Assembly: GCA_900545305.1 (NCBI GenBank)
Contig: UQYD01000002.1
Location: 1 to 64,000, forward strand
Source of the DNA: an uncultured Eubacterium sp.
GTDB taxonomy: Bacteria; Bacillota; Clostridia; Lachnospirales; CAG-274
DNA: 64,000 bases
Reading direction: 5' to 3'
Shown here: positions 43,767-51,907 of the stretch, one piece after another
Layout of the letters: every line of letters starts with the position of its first letter
Numbering within the stretch: the stretch's first letter is position 1
Program-made: the position numbers and the translations under genes
The notes under the pieces: model-generated
The model's database searches: none
Told to the model about the DNA's origin: nothing
Seen by the model: only the letters and a program-made list of their open reading frames with translations

Positions 43767-43795
43767 ATAATAACATAAGCCACCCCCTTTGTCAA
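43767..43795 (-). promoter_or_regulatory. Promoter of the rpmG-secE-nusG-rplK-rplA operon
   Basis: Perfect TTGACA (43795-43790), 17-base spacer and TATTAT (43772-43767) on the minus strand. Confidence 0.8.
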
Positions 43796-43925
43796 CTAAA
43801 AATCGGGGTTATAAAATTTTCGGCATATTAGACAATAACTGGAGTTAAAAGGGGTTATGCTATAGTGTTTTTTCAGAAAAACAATGGCATTATACACAAA
43901 CATTTATTACAATATCCATGTACAA

Positions 43926-43955
43926 GAAAAGGGCTGTCAAAAGACAGCCCTTTTT
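43926..43955 (-). terminator. Terminator after efp
   Basis: AAAAGGGCTGTC pairs with GACAGCCCTTTT around AAAA, in A/T-rich flanks; it ends efp on the minus strand. Confidence 0.92.
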
Positions 43956-43973
43956 AGAAACAATGTTAAATTA

Positions 43974-44537
43974 TTAAGCGTTTGAACGACCTAAGTATTC
44001 ACCAGTTCTAGTATCAATCTTGATGATTTCACCCTGATTGATGAAGAGAGGTACGTTAATCTGAGCACCTGTTTCAACAGTAGCTGGCTTAGTAGCACCT
44101 GTTGCAGTATCACCCTTGAAACCTGGTTCAGTTTCAGTTACTTCAAGTTCAACGAATAAAGGTGGTTCAATACCGAAAATGTTACCGTTGTGGCTAAGAA
44201 CCTTAACGTTTTCATTTTCCTTAACGAACTTTAATGCATCGCCAACTTCAGATGCTGGAATAGCAATCTGGTCATAAGTTTCAGCATCCATAAAGTTGTA
44301 TAAATCACCATCATTGTAAAGGTAAGTCATATCCTTACGTTCAATCATAGCCTTAGGCATCTTTTCAGTTGGTCTGAAAGTCTTTTCAACTACAGCACCA
44401 GTAACAAGGTTCTTAAGCTTAGTACGAACGAAAGCTGCACCCTTACCTGGCTTTACGTGCTGGAATTCGATAACCTGGTAGATGTTACCTTCGTATTCCA
44501 TAGTTACACCGTTTCTAAATTCACCGGCAGAAATCAT
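43974..44537 (-). CDS. efp: Elongation factor P
   Basis: 187 residues in three OB-like domains. The loop VKPGKGAAF carries Lys32, the usual site of modification; the C-terminus has the signature-like VPLFINQGEIIKIDTRTGEYLGR (given for position). Rescues ribosomes stalled on polyproline, relevant here since a neighbour encodes many PPx motifs. AAGGAGGACAATTT precedes the ATG. No modification enzyme gene is nearby. Confidence 0.96.
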   Translation of the reverse strand: MISAGEFRNGVTMEYEGNIYQVIEFQHVKPGKGAAFVRTKLKNLVTGAVVEKTFRPTEKMPKAMIERKDMTYLYNDGDLYNFMDAETYDQIAIPASEVGDALKFVKENENVKVLSHNGNIFGIEPPLFVELEVTETEPGFKGDTATGATKPATVETGAQINVPLFINQGEIIKIDTRTGEYLGRSNA

Positions 44538-44609
44538 AAATTGTCCTCCTTAAAAATAACGAATAAAGTTCAGAAGTTAAACTTCCGACGTTGTTTACTG
44601 CGTCATACA

Positions 44610-44632
44610 ATGCCTCATAAATACGAGGGCAT
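44610..44632 (-). promoter_or_regulatory. Hairpin in the efp leader
   Basis: ATGCCTC pairs with GAGGGCAT (one bulge) across an 8-base loop, between the efp promoter and its ribosome site. No U-run follows. Confidence 0.4.
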
Positions 44633-44656
44633 ATTCACAATAAGTCATATATTCTT

Positions 44657-44685
44657 ATGATAACTTATTTTCATTAAAATTTCAA
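44657..44685 (-). promoter_or_regulatory. efp promoter
   Basis: TTGAAA (44685-44680), 17-base spacer and TATCAT (44662-44657) on the minus strand; the leader is about 110 bases. Confidence 0.65.
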
Positions 44686-44702
44686 GATATTTTTTACATT
44701 TT

Positions 44703-46073
44703 TTACTTGCTTACTAATTTTTCACCAATCTTGTAGACATCGCCTGCACCCATAGTAATAAGCATATCACCCTTGCGACAATTATCTACAGCATATTTTT
44801 CAGCATCATTAAATGTAGGGCAGTATGTTACAACACCACCTAAAGCTTCAATTTTATCTCTTAAATCCTTACTACTTACAAGACCTGTATCCTTTTCTCT
44901 TGAAGCATAAATATCCAAAAGAATAACGTGGTCTGCTTCACTTAAAACCTTTGCAAAATCATCTAAATGGTTATAAGTTCTTGTATAAGTATGAGGTTGG
45001 AACATTATCCAAAGTTTATTGAGCTTTGTACCTCTGGCACTATTTATTGTAGCCTGAATTTCTGTAGGGTGATGTGCATAGTCATCAATTACATTTACGC
45101 CATTAAACTGACCCTTAAACTGAAATCTTCTATCTGTACCGGTAAAGTTCTTTATACCCTTTACAATAGCTTCTGTAGCTACACCATAGCAAGTAGCAAG
45201 AGCAAAAGCTGAAAGTGAGTTATAAACATTGTGCATACCAGGGATTGAAAGCTCAACCTGAGCTATCTTTTCGCCCTTATGGTTTACTGTATATGTTGCG
45301 TGACCTAAATCATTAAATGTAACATCTGTAGGATACCAATCAGCTGTGTTGTCCTTACCATAAGTAATTACCTTTGCCTTAACTCCCTCTAATACTTCTG
45401 AAAGTCTAGGAATTTCGTTGTTGATAACAAGGAAACCACCTTCCGGAAGTCTATTAGCAAACTTATTAAAGCTCTTATAAATATTATCTAATGTCTTAAA
45501 ATAATCTAAGTGGTCTGCATCAATATTAAGAATTATTGCACCATGAGGATTGAACTTTAAAAAGCTATCACAGTATTCGCAAGTTTCAAGAATAAAGTAA
45601 TCCTCTCCACCTACCTTATAATTTCCTTTTATACTTGGTAATATACCTCCAATAGAAACTGTTGGATTAGTATTTGCTTCAAGGAAAATTTCAGTAACAA
45701 GGCTTGATGTAGTAGTTTTGCCGTGAGTACCGGCTACAGAAAGAGGGAACTTATACTCAAGCATCATCATACCTACAAGAGCTGCTCTATCCACGGTTTC
45801 AATACCACTTGCTCTGGCTGCCATTAATTCAGGGTTGTCCTCTTTTACAGCAGCAGTATAGACAATAAGGTCTGTATCAGGAGTAATGTTTTCGGCTTTC
45901 TGACCGATTGATACCTGAATACCTATGTTTTCAAGTGCCTTTGTTACATTAGATGCAACACCATCTGAACCTGTAATTGTCTTACCCTTGCTCTTGAGAA
46001 TTTCTGCAAGAGAAGACATACTTATTCCACCTATACCTATAAAATGAATTTTATTGTATTTTTCCATTGACAT
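44703..46073 (-). CDS. murC: UDP-N-acetylmuramate-L-alanine ligase
   Basis: 456 residues, normal length. N-terminal Rossmann motif HFIGIGGISMSSLA, ATP-binding GTHGKTTTSSLV (about 113-124), VIDDYAHHPTEI (about 330), and a C-terminal ligase domain. It adds L-Ala to UDP-MurNAc in the cytoplasm. AAAGGAG before the ATG; starts 16 bases after an anchored protein gene. Confidence 0.95.
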   Translation of the reverse strand: MSMEKYNKIHFIGIGGISMSSLAEILKSKGKTITGSDGVASNVTKALENIGIQVSIGQKAENITPDTDLIVYTAAVKEDNPELMAARASGIETVDRAALVGMMMLEYKFPLSVAGTHGKTTTSSLVTEIFLEANTNPTVSIGGILPSIKGNYKVGGEDYFILETCEYCDSFLKFNPHGAIILNIDADHLDYFKTLDNIYKSFNKFANRLPEGGFLVINNEIPRLSEVLEGVKAKVITYGKDNTADWYPTDVTFNDLGHATYTVNHKGEKIAQVELSIPGMHNVYNSLSAFALATCYGVATEAIVKGIKNFTGTDRRFQFKGQFNGVNVIDDYAHHPTEIQATINSARGTKLNKLWIMFQPHTYTRTYNHLDDFAKVLSEADHVILLDIYASREKDTGLVSSKDLRDKIEALGGVVTYCPTFNDAEKYAVDNCRKGDMLITMGAGDVYKIGEKLVSK

Positions 46074-46089
46074 TTAAAATCTACTCCTT

Positions 46090-46767
46090 TTATTCTTCGT
46101 CAGTAGCTGAGCCTTCATTCCAATACTTGCCTGCCATTTCAATAAATGAATCCTGTGTCAAAGATGGCATATTTACTGCTTCAAAGCAATAACCTACGCC
46201 ATTGTCGTACCAGTAGAGAGCCTGTACTGTACCTATTTCGCAATCCTCTGTTTCATTACCTTTATCCATAATAATTTTGCCTTCATTAAGGGCTTTTTGC
46301 ACCTGTTCTGTAGGCTTATAATTATCACTTACATAGTAGTATGTACCATTAAAATACTTAGCTGACATACCATTAAGACCAGAATCTGTAATATCAGATT
46401 TTGGAATTATATTTTTTTCAAAATTGTCCTGAGTTGTAGAATAAGTAACTACCTTGAACTTGTCACCGTAAGATGCTTCCTTTGTATAGTAGTTATATGT
46501 TATTGCCTTTTTCTGTAAATCAACTTTGTAGTCGTGAAGCTGATGTTCCTTATCAATGTGGTCTGAAATAATTGAATTATCAAGACCCAAACCTGTAAGC
46601 TCACTATTTAAAGGCAGTTCAACAGCACCAAAAGTCTGGTCAGTGCCTTCCACAGTTTCTCTCTTAGAACCTATAACACCTGCTATTGCTACATATATCA
46701 AAAATGCTACTATTAAAAATATAATAAAGCCTATTAAGGCTTTGCTACTTTTGCTCAATTTTCCCAT
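46090..46767 (-). CDS. Membrane-anchored protein of unknown function
   Basis: 225 residues. Basic cytoplasmic start, one membrane helix (about 10-32) and an extracytoplasmic domain with a mixed alpha/beta look, ending in an acidic tail (SATDEE). I recognise no family. It is upstream of and co-transcribed with murC, so a role at the cell envelope is a fair guess. Ribosome site AAGGAGA. Confidence 0.6.
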   Translation of the reverse strand: MGKLSKSSKALIGFIIFLIVAFLIYVAIAGVIGSKRETVEGTDQTFGAVELPLNSELTGLGLDNSIISDHIDKEHQLHDYKVDLQKKAITYNYYTKEASYGDKFKVVTYSTTQDNFEKNIIPKSDITDSGLNGMSAKYFNGTYYYVSDNYKPTEQVQKALNEGKIIMDKGNETEDCEIGTVQALYWYDNGVGYCFEAVNMPSLTQDSFIEMAGKYWNEGSATDEE

Positions 46768-47098
46768 AAATTATCTCCTTACATTTGTATTTTAGTGGCA
46801 TAATAACAAAGAAAAAATTAATTTCTTCATTAAAACATATTTTTCATATGTATTTTTATAAAACACTTTACCACGTCTTTTTAGTATACCATATTTTTGA
46901 AAACAATACAACGAAAACAAAAGGGGAATTTTGAATGATAAAATACAAAAAAAATTCATATTTTGTGCTGAAGATTGAAAAATTAATTTTTTCTGACAAT
47001 AGGCTATTTTTAATGATATAAAAATAACAGTTTTTCCATTTTTAGATAGAATATAAATAGTAATAATTAATAAAAAGTGAATTTTGGGGGTTAGGATA
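46768..47098. other. Intergenic stretch between divergent genes
   Basis: About 330 AT-rich bases. A 28-codon frame at 46935-47021 has AGGGGA upstream, but its composition is like the flanks and no family is known; not called as a gene. Promoters for the murC operon (left) should lie here; none was placed with confidence. Confidence 0.4.
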
Positions 47099-47127
47099 TT
47101 GCTTTTTTAAATAATTAGTGGTATCAT
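47099..47127 (+). promoter_or_regulatory. Promoter of the DUF4914 gene
   Basis: TTGCTT (47099-47104), 17-base spacer and TATCAT (47122-47127), with a leader of about 75 bases to the ATG. Confidence 0.6.
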
Positions 47128-47207
47128 ATAACCATTATAGCTTCTTAACTATATAGTATTGTATATAAAACACGATAGTGATTTTTTATTAAGGAGGACA
47201 TTTTCAA

Positions 47208-49112
47208 ATGAGTAAAGATTACAAAGAGATTATCAAAAAAATGGTTCTTCCACCTCATGTAAAGGAGATTATCGAAGGTGGTGCAGAAATTATTATTCCT
47301 GACACAAAAGAACATCTTTTTGATTTAGCTCTCGGTGGCAAGGATAATATGACTTATGACGTTAATTTTGATGTTAACGGCAAAACTATTAGAGAAGCCT
47401 ACATTACTAAGTGTAAGAACGGTCTTTCAGTAAACTTTGACGATACTTCAATGCGTAGAAGAGACCCTAATTCAATGGTTATCGCTGATGACCTTCCAAC
47501 AGACAAGCCAACACATATGGAGAGATTTGGCAAGCCTTTTGAACCTATCAGACAGGAAACTTTCAAATGGCTTAAGGAAAGAGACGGTCTTGTACTTGTT
47601 CCTTTCTATTCTGGTAACGAAGATATGAAGCTTGGTTATGCTTCTCTTGCAATCGTTCCAAAGAACGCAGCTTTCTTTGCAGCTATGATTGCTGAATTAC
47701 AGGGCTTTATTCCTTGCGACAAAGTTCCTAACTTCTTCAAGCCAAAGGCTATTATTTACGTTGCTCCACCTTTCAGACATTTATACTATGAAGGTAAGCA
47801 GGTAGTTGTTCATAACAGACTTTACGATATGCAGGAAGTATTTAGCTACAACCTTTACCCAGGTCCATCAGCTAAAAAGGGTGTTTACAGTATCCTTCTT
47901 CACATCGGTGAACAGGAAGGCTGGGTAACTCTCCATGCTTCAACTGTTAAGATTGTAACTCCATACGAACTTGAACTTACAATCATGCACGAAGGTGCTT
48001 CCGGTGGTGGTAAGTCAGAAATGACTGAACCTTTCCACAGACAGGAAGACGGTAGATTATTACTTGCAACTGATATTGTATCAGGCGAAGAAATCAAGGT
48101 AAACATTGCTGATACTTCAACACTTCACCCTGTAACTGATGATATGGCTCTTGCTCATCCATCACTTCAGAACAAGTCAGGCAAGCTCGTTGTTGCTGAT
48201 GCTGAATACGGTTGGTTCTTAAGAGTTGACCACATTGTTCACTATGGTACAGACCCTGAAGTTGAAGAAGCTACTATCCATCCAAAGGAACCAATGATTT
48301 TCCTTAATGAAGATGCTGTTCCTGGTTCAACTTGTCTTATTTGGGACCATATTGAAGATGCTCCTGGCAAGCCTTGTCCTAACCCTAGAGTTATTATGCC
48401 TCGTAAGGTTAAGAAGAACATTGTCAACGGCGTTGGAGAAATTGATATCCGAAGCTTCGGTATCCGTACTCCTCCTACAACTAGCGACAAGCCTAACTAT
48501 GGTATCATTGGTATGTTCCACATTCTTCCACCAGCACTTGCTTGGATTTGGAGATTAGTTGCACCAAGAGGTTATGCTAACCCATCTATTATTGATAACA
48601 GTAGCTCTGCTATGGCTATGAAGAGTGAAGGTGTAGGTTCTTACTGGCCTTTCGCTACTGGTAAAAAGGTTGACCAGGCTAACCTTCTTCTTGAACAGAT
48701 TTTAAATACACCAGAAACTAGATATATCCTTATTCCTAACCAGTACATTGGTTGCTACAAGGTTGGTTTCGCTGGTGAATGGGCTACTAGAGAATACCTT
48801 TCTCGTAGAGGTGGCTTAAAGTACAAGAAGGAATCACTTGTACCTTCTCGTTGTTCTATCCTTGGTTACTCTCCAAAGTCTATTAAGATGGACGGCGAAG
48901 TAATCCCTGCTGGTCTTTTACAGGTAGATAAGCAGCCTAGAGTTGGCCAGGCAGCTTATGACGAAGGTGCTAAGATGCTTACTGATTTCTTCAAGGAACA
49001 GTTAAAGCAGTTCGATACTCCTGATTTATTACCATTAGGTCACGATATTATTCAGGCTGTATTAAACGACGAAGATGTAGAAAAGTTCTACGACTTAATT
49101 CCAGTATTATAA
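47208..49112 (+). CDS. DUF4914 protein with PEP-carboxykinase-like P-loop
   Basis: 634 residues with no membrane segment. It matches what I remember of the clostridial DUF4914 family. A glycine-rich loop GASGGGKSEM (263-272) has the G-x-x-G-G-G-K-S form of the phosphoenolpyruvate carboxykinase/HprK kinase-1 motif, and acidic metal-ligand candidates follow (RLLLATDIVSGEE). No function is assigned to my knowledge; a nucleotide- or phosphoenol-handling enzyme is inferred. Codon use is strikingly biased to preferred codons (CTT, GGT, AAG, AAC), unlike the neighbours, so it is probably very abundant. Strong AAGGAGGAC; single gene. Confidence 0.75.
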   Translation: MSKDYKEIIKKMVLPPHVKEIIEGGAEIIIPDTKEHLFDLALGGKDNMTYDVNFDVNGKTIREAYITKCKNGLSVNFDDTSMRRRDPNSMVIADDLPTDKPTHMERFGKPFEPIRQETFKWLKERDGLVLVPFYSGNEDMKLGYASLAIVPKNAAFFAAMIAELQGFIPCDKVPNFFKPKAIIYVAPPFRHLYYEGKQVVVHNRLYDMQEVFSYNLYPGPSAKKGVYSILLHIGEQEGWVTLHASTVKIVTPYELELTIMHEGASGGGKSEMTEPFHRQEDGRLLLATDIVSGEEIKVNIADTSTLHPVTDDMALAHPSLQNKSGKLVVADAEYGWFLRVDHIVHYGTDPEVEEATIHPKEPMIFLNEDAVPGSTCLIWDHIEDAPGKPCPNPRVIMPRKVKKNIVNGVGEIDIRSFGIRTPPTTSDKPNYGIIGMFHILPPALAWIWRLVAPRGYANPSIIDNSSSAMAMKSEGVGSYWPFATGKKVDQANLLLEQILNTPETRYILIPNQYIGCYKVGFAGEWATREYLSRRGGLKYKKESLVPSRCSILGYSPKSIKMDGEVIPAGLLQVDKQPRVGQAAYDEGAKMLTDFFKEQLKQFDTPDLLPLGHDIIQAVLNDEDVEKFYDLIPVL

Positions 49113-49140
49113 TTTTTAAAAGTATTATAGTATATATACA

Positions 49141-49172
49141 AAAGGGAGTTGGATATGTCCAACTCTCTTTTT
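49141..49172 (+). terminator. Terminator after the DUF4914 gene
   Basis: GGGAGTTGGA pairs with TCCAACTCTC around TATG, with flanking A-run and TTTTT. Confidence 0.88.
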
Positions 49173-49221
49173 AAATTCTTTATATTCATTTTACGGCTAT
49201 TCTTTTGAATAGTCATTTTTT

Positions 49222-49244
49222 ATCCCCTTAATGGGGATTTTTTT
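49222..49244 (+). terminator. Second downstream terminator
   Basis: ATCCCC pairs with GGGGAT around a short AT loop and is followed by seven T. The rest of 49245-49401 shows no gene. Confidence 0.65.
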
Positions 49245-49401
49245 ATTTTCATAAAATTTTTTTCAAAAATTCTACAAACTTTATAAACAGACAATAACTG
49301 TCTATTTATTTTACTAAAATTGTAATTGTAAAAACCACAAAAAAGCAATATTTATTTAGGGTTTGTGTAAATAGCAGGCTCATTTACAAGAAAAATGTCG
49401 T

Positions 49402-49430
49402 TTGTTTTGCACCAAGCCCTATGATAAACT
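49402..49430 (+). promoter_or_regulatory. Promoter of the zinc-ribbon operon
   Basis: TTGTTT (49402-49407), 17-base spacer and TAAACT (49425-49430). Transcription would begin about 49437, leaving just a few bases before the GAGGTGG ribosome site. Confidence 0.45.
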
Positions 49431-49444
49431 AATCTGAAAGTGAG

Positions 49445-49729
49445 GTGGTATCTATTTGTGAGTATAATACACAACTTTTTCAAAAGATATATAAAGAATT
49501 AAATGACCAAATAGGTCTTGAGGCTACCCTCACAGTATATCGAATGTTTAGAGGCAGTCAAGTTAATTTTCCTCAAAGGCTATTGGATACCAAAAGTGTC
49601 AGACAACTTATTATACGCCGATATAACGGCAGTAACACCAAGGCTTTAGCCAAAGAATATGGATATTCTGAAAAGACTATTCAAAGAATATTGAGAGATT
49701 ACAAGAAAGAAAATAAAATAAAGGAGTGA
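49445..49729 (+). CDS. Mor-like helix-turn-helix transcription regulator
   Basis: Up to 94 residues. The pattern from GLEATLTVYRMFRGSQVNFP to RRYNGSNTKALAKEYGYSEKTIQRILR is that of the Mor transcription activator family, named for the phage Mu middle-operon activator and common as small chromosomal regulators in clostridia. Start uncertain: GTG 49445 overlaps the only ribosome site (GAGGTGG), and the well-spaced codon is ATT (49454), which would be a rare start. The gene ends four bases before the PH/SHOCT gene, so it likely regulates the operon it leads. Confidence 0.7.
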   Translation: MVSICEYNTQLFQKIYKELNDQIGLEATLTVYRMFRGSQVNFPQRLLDTKSVRQLIIRRYNGSNTKALAKEYGYSEKTIQRILRDYKKENKIKE

Positions 49730-49733
49730 TAGT

Positions 49734-50954
49734 ATGGGATTTTTAGATAGCATCGGAAATGGTATAGGAAAAATAAAAGAAGATATGGCAAACAAAGCTG
49801 CTATGAATGCTCAAAGAAAAGCAGAAGCAGCAGCCTTAGACGCACAGTACAGAGCTTATGCAAACTCTAAGGCTCAGGAAACTGCAAACAACATTCTTCA
49901 ATATGGCGATGACAGCAAGGGCGGTTTTTACGGTGGCATAGGTGTAGACAAAATTATGTCCTTTACAAAAGAATTTTATGACAAGATTTTGTTACCTGCC
50001 AGTAGTGTTCAAAAGTCATATATTTCAATGTATCCTTACCTTGACAATAAGAAGTTGAAGTATTTTATAAGCCTATTTCCAAATTGTCAGGTAGAACAGA
50101 ATTTATTTCACTTAATAGATAACAGAAAACAGGAATTTTTAGTTACTGACCAAAATTTTTACTTTAAAATTTGTCTTGACGAAAATCCTAACTACTTCGC
50201 TACAGGCTATGTGCCTTGTGCAAACATAAATATGTTTTATCTTGAAAAGTGTAACAACTTCTACATTTTCAAATGTGACCAAGTGGATTTAGCCAGAATT
50301 GATGTTGTAGACAACAGGGAAGAAGACTTTATAACATTAAACAATTACTTCCAATGTATCGAAAAGCAGGATTTTGAAATTACTGACCAAGAAGTTAATG
50401 ACTTAATCAGAGAAAAAATTGGGGAAAATATCTACAGCCAAATCAAAAAATATATGGTATATGATGACGAGCTTATGTTGTATTTTGCGTGGGGTTTAGA
50501 CTCCCTTACTGCCAAGGATTACATAGTTTGTACTACAAAACAGGTCATCATAATGGACAGAGAATTATTTGGTGCTACAGCTAATGTAAAACAGCTTTAC
50601 TACGAAGACATAACAGCTATGAACACAGACCAAAATTCTAAATCAAGTGACTTAACTGGTATGCTTTTAGATGCTGCCATTACTTCTCTTACTAACACCT
50701 GTGACCTTATTATACACTTTGCCGGTGGTATGCACAAAATAAACACACTTATTAAGCCAGAAGCTGAAAGAGTAGTTGCTATCTATCACCAGTGCAGAAA
50801 GGAACAGAAACAGGCAGCAAGTCAACCTACTGTTATACAGCAACAGCCTGACGTATTAGACCAAATACAGAAATTGGCTGCATTAAAGGAAAGTGGTATT
50901 CTCAGCGAAGAAGAATTCAATCAAAAGAAAACTGAATTGTTGAGTAAACTATAA
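49734..50954 (+). CDS. PH-like domain protein with C-terminal SHOCT motif
   Basis: 406 residues, no signal peptide or membrane helix. Ala/Lys/Glu-rich helical start (about 10-50), an unassigned central region (about 60-220) and a bacterial PH-like (YokE-type) domain (about 250-345; DELMLYFAWGLDSLTAKDYI, VIIMDRELFGA). A Gln-rich linker leads to a SHOCT module (about 375-406; QIQKLAALKESGILSEEEF). SHOCT sequences are short oligomerisation tails. Probably a cytoplasmic scaffold partner of the zinc-ribbon membrane proteins next to it. Function unknown. Confidence 0.65.
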   Translation: MGFLDSIGNGIGKIKEDMANKAAMNAQRKAEAAALDAQYRAYANSKAQETANNILQYGDDSKGGFYGGIGVDKIMSFTKEFYDKILLPASSVQKSYISMYPYLDNKKLKYFISLFPNCQVEQNLFHLIDNRKQEFLVTDQNFYFKICLDENPNYFATGYVPCANINMFYLEKCNNFYIFKCDQVDLARIDVVDNREEDFITLNNYFQCIEKQDFEITDQEVNDLIREKIGENIYSQIKKYMVYDDELMLYFAWGLDSLTAKDYIVCTTKQVIIMDRELFGATANVKQLYYEDITAMNTDQNSKSSDLTGMLLDAAITSLTNTCDLIIHFAGGMHKINTLIKPEAERVVAIYHQCRKEQKQAASQPTVIQQQPDVLDQIQKLAALKESGILSEEEFNQKKTELLSKL

Positions 50955-50982
50955 AAAAATTCAAAATAAAGGAGAGATAATT

Positions 50983-51882
50983 ATGGGAACTTTTTGTAGA
51001 AATTGTGGCAAGGCTTTAGCCGACGGCGAGGTTTGCCATTGTACAGACCCTGTTCAGCCTGAAAATACAGCTACTGAACAAACAACTAACAATATTCCAA
51101 CACAACCTAACCCACAGCAGGCACAGGGCAACACACAAATGCCTAATATGGGTGGTCAATTTAATCAGCAGATGCAGAATGGTCAATTTAACCAGCAAAT
51201 GCCTAATATGAACCAGTTCAATCCTCAGATGCAGAATGGTCAGTTTAATCCTAATATGCAGAACCAGTTTAACCCTAATATACAAAACGGATTTAACCCT
51301 CAAATGCAAAATATGAACGGTCAATTTGGTCAACAACAGTTTAACCAGCAAATGCCTAATATGAACAACCAATTCAATCCTCAGATGCAGAATGGTCAGT
51401 TCAATCCTCAGATGCAGAACCAGTTTAACCCTAATATGCAAAACCGCCAGTTTAATCCACATATGCCTAATATGAACGGAATGGGCAACAATTTTAACAA
51501 TGGTTTTAACTCTGTTAAGGAAAGTGGCAACTTAAAGGGTATTATAAGTGCAGGCTTAACAGTATTAGGTCTTATAATTCTTATGCTTAGCTCTGCCTCA
51601 TTGGGAAATACTTTATATACTATAGCATTTATTATTTCAGCTGTACATATTTATAAAAATTATAAAATGTACGGAGGTCAGATTGGTATTGTTCAGTATT
51701 TTAAATCTATGCTTACTGACAAAAGTGGCACTCCTTTCTTACAAAATAAAGTATTTGCCTTTATTATAGCTATTTTACCTATTATGATTATCTTAGGTTT
51801 ATTATTTGCCTCAATGCAGGCAGACCAAGCTGTAAATGACAGTATTAATTACTGGACTGATTATCTTGACAGTCTTTACTAA
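50983..51882 (+). CDS. Zinc-ribbon membrane protein with Gln/Asn/Met/Phe repeats
   Basis: 299 residues. N-terminal zinc ribbon with FCRNCGKALADGEVCHC (Cys 5, 8, 17, 19). A long low-complexity segment (about 50-170) repeats units like QFNPQMQNG, QFNQQMPNMN and QFNPNMQN. Then come two or three membrane helices (about 182-222 and 256-280) and a short tail. The segment resembles disordered prion-like, condensate-forming regions. No enzyme motif. Third gene of the operon; no repeats of this kind occur in its neighbours. Confidence 0.65.
   Translation: MGTFCRNCGKALADGEVCHCTDPVQPENTATEQTTNNIPTQPNPQQAQGNTQMPNMGGQFNQQMQNGQFNQQMPNMNQFNPQMQNGQFNPNMQNQFNPNIQNGFNPQMQNMNGQFGQQQFNQQMPNMNNQFNPQMQNGQFNPQMQNQFNPNMQNRQFNPHMPNMNGMGNNFNNGFNSVKESGNLKGIISAGLTVLGLIILMLSSASLGNTLYTIAFIISAVHIYKNYKMYGGQIGIVQYFKSMLTDKSGTPFLQNKVFAFIIAILPIMIILGLLFASMQADQAVNDSINYWTDYLDSLY
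51142..51480 (+). repeat. Degenerate in-frame repeats coding for Q/N/M/F-rich segment
   Basis: About fifteen units of 24-30 bases built on CAGTTTAATCCT-CAGATGCAGAAT variants, with synonymous changes between units (CAG/CAA, AAC/AAT), so the protein pattern is conserved more strictly than the DNA. Confidence 0.75.
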
Positions 51883-51907
51883 TACAGTTAGTTAGGTGGT
51901 AATATAA

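Noticed and set aside
46935..47021. 28-codon frame with AGGGGA upstream
   Set aside because: AT-rich, no known family, could arise by chance; left as a note in the intergenic entry.
51016..51462. Long antisense frame with LHIRVKLVLHLRIEL-type repeats
   Set aside because: It is the complement of the Q/N/M/F repeat coding region; the periodicity comes from the sense gene.
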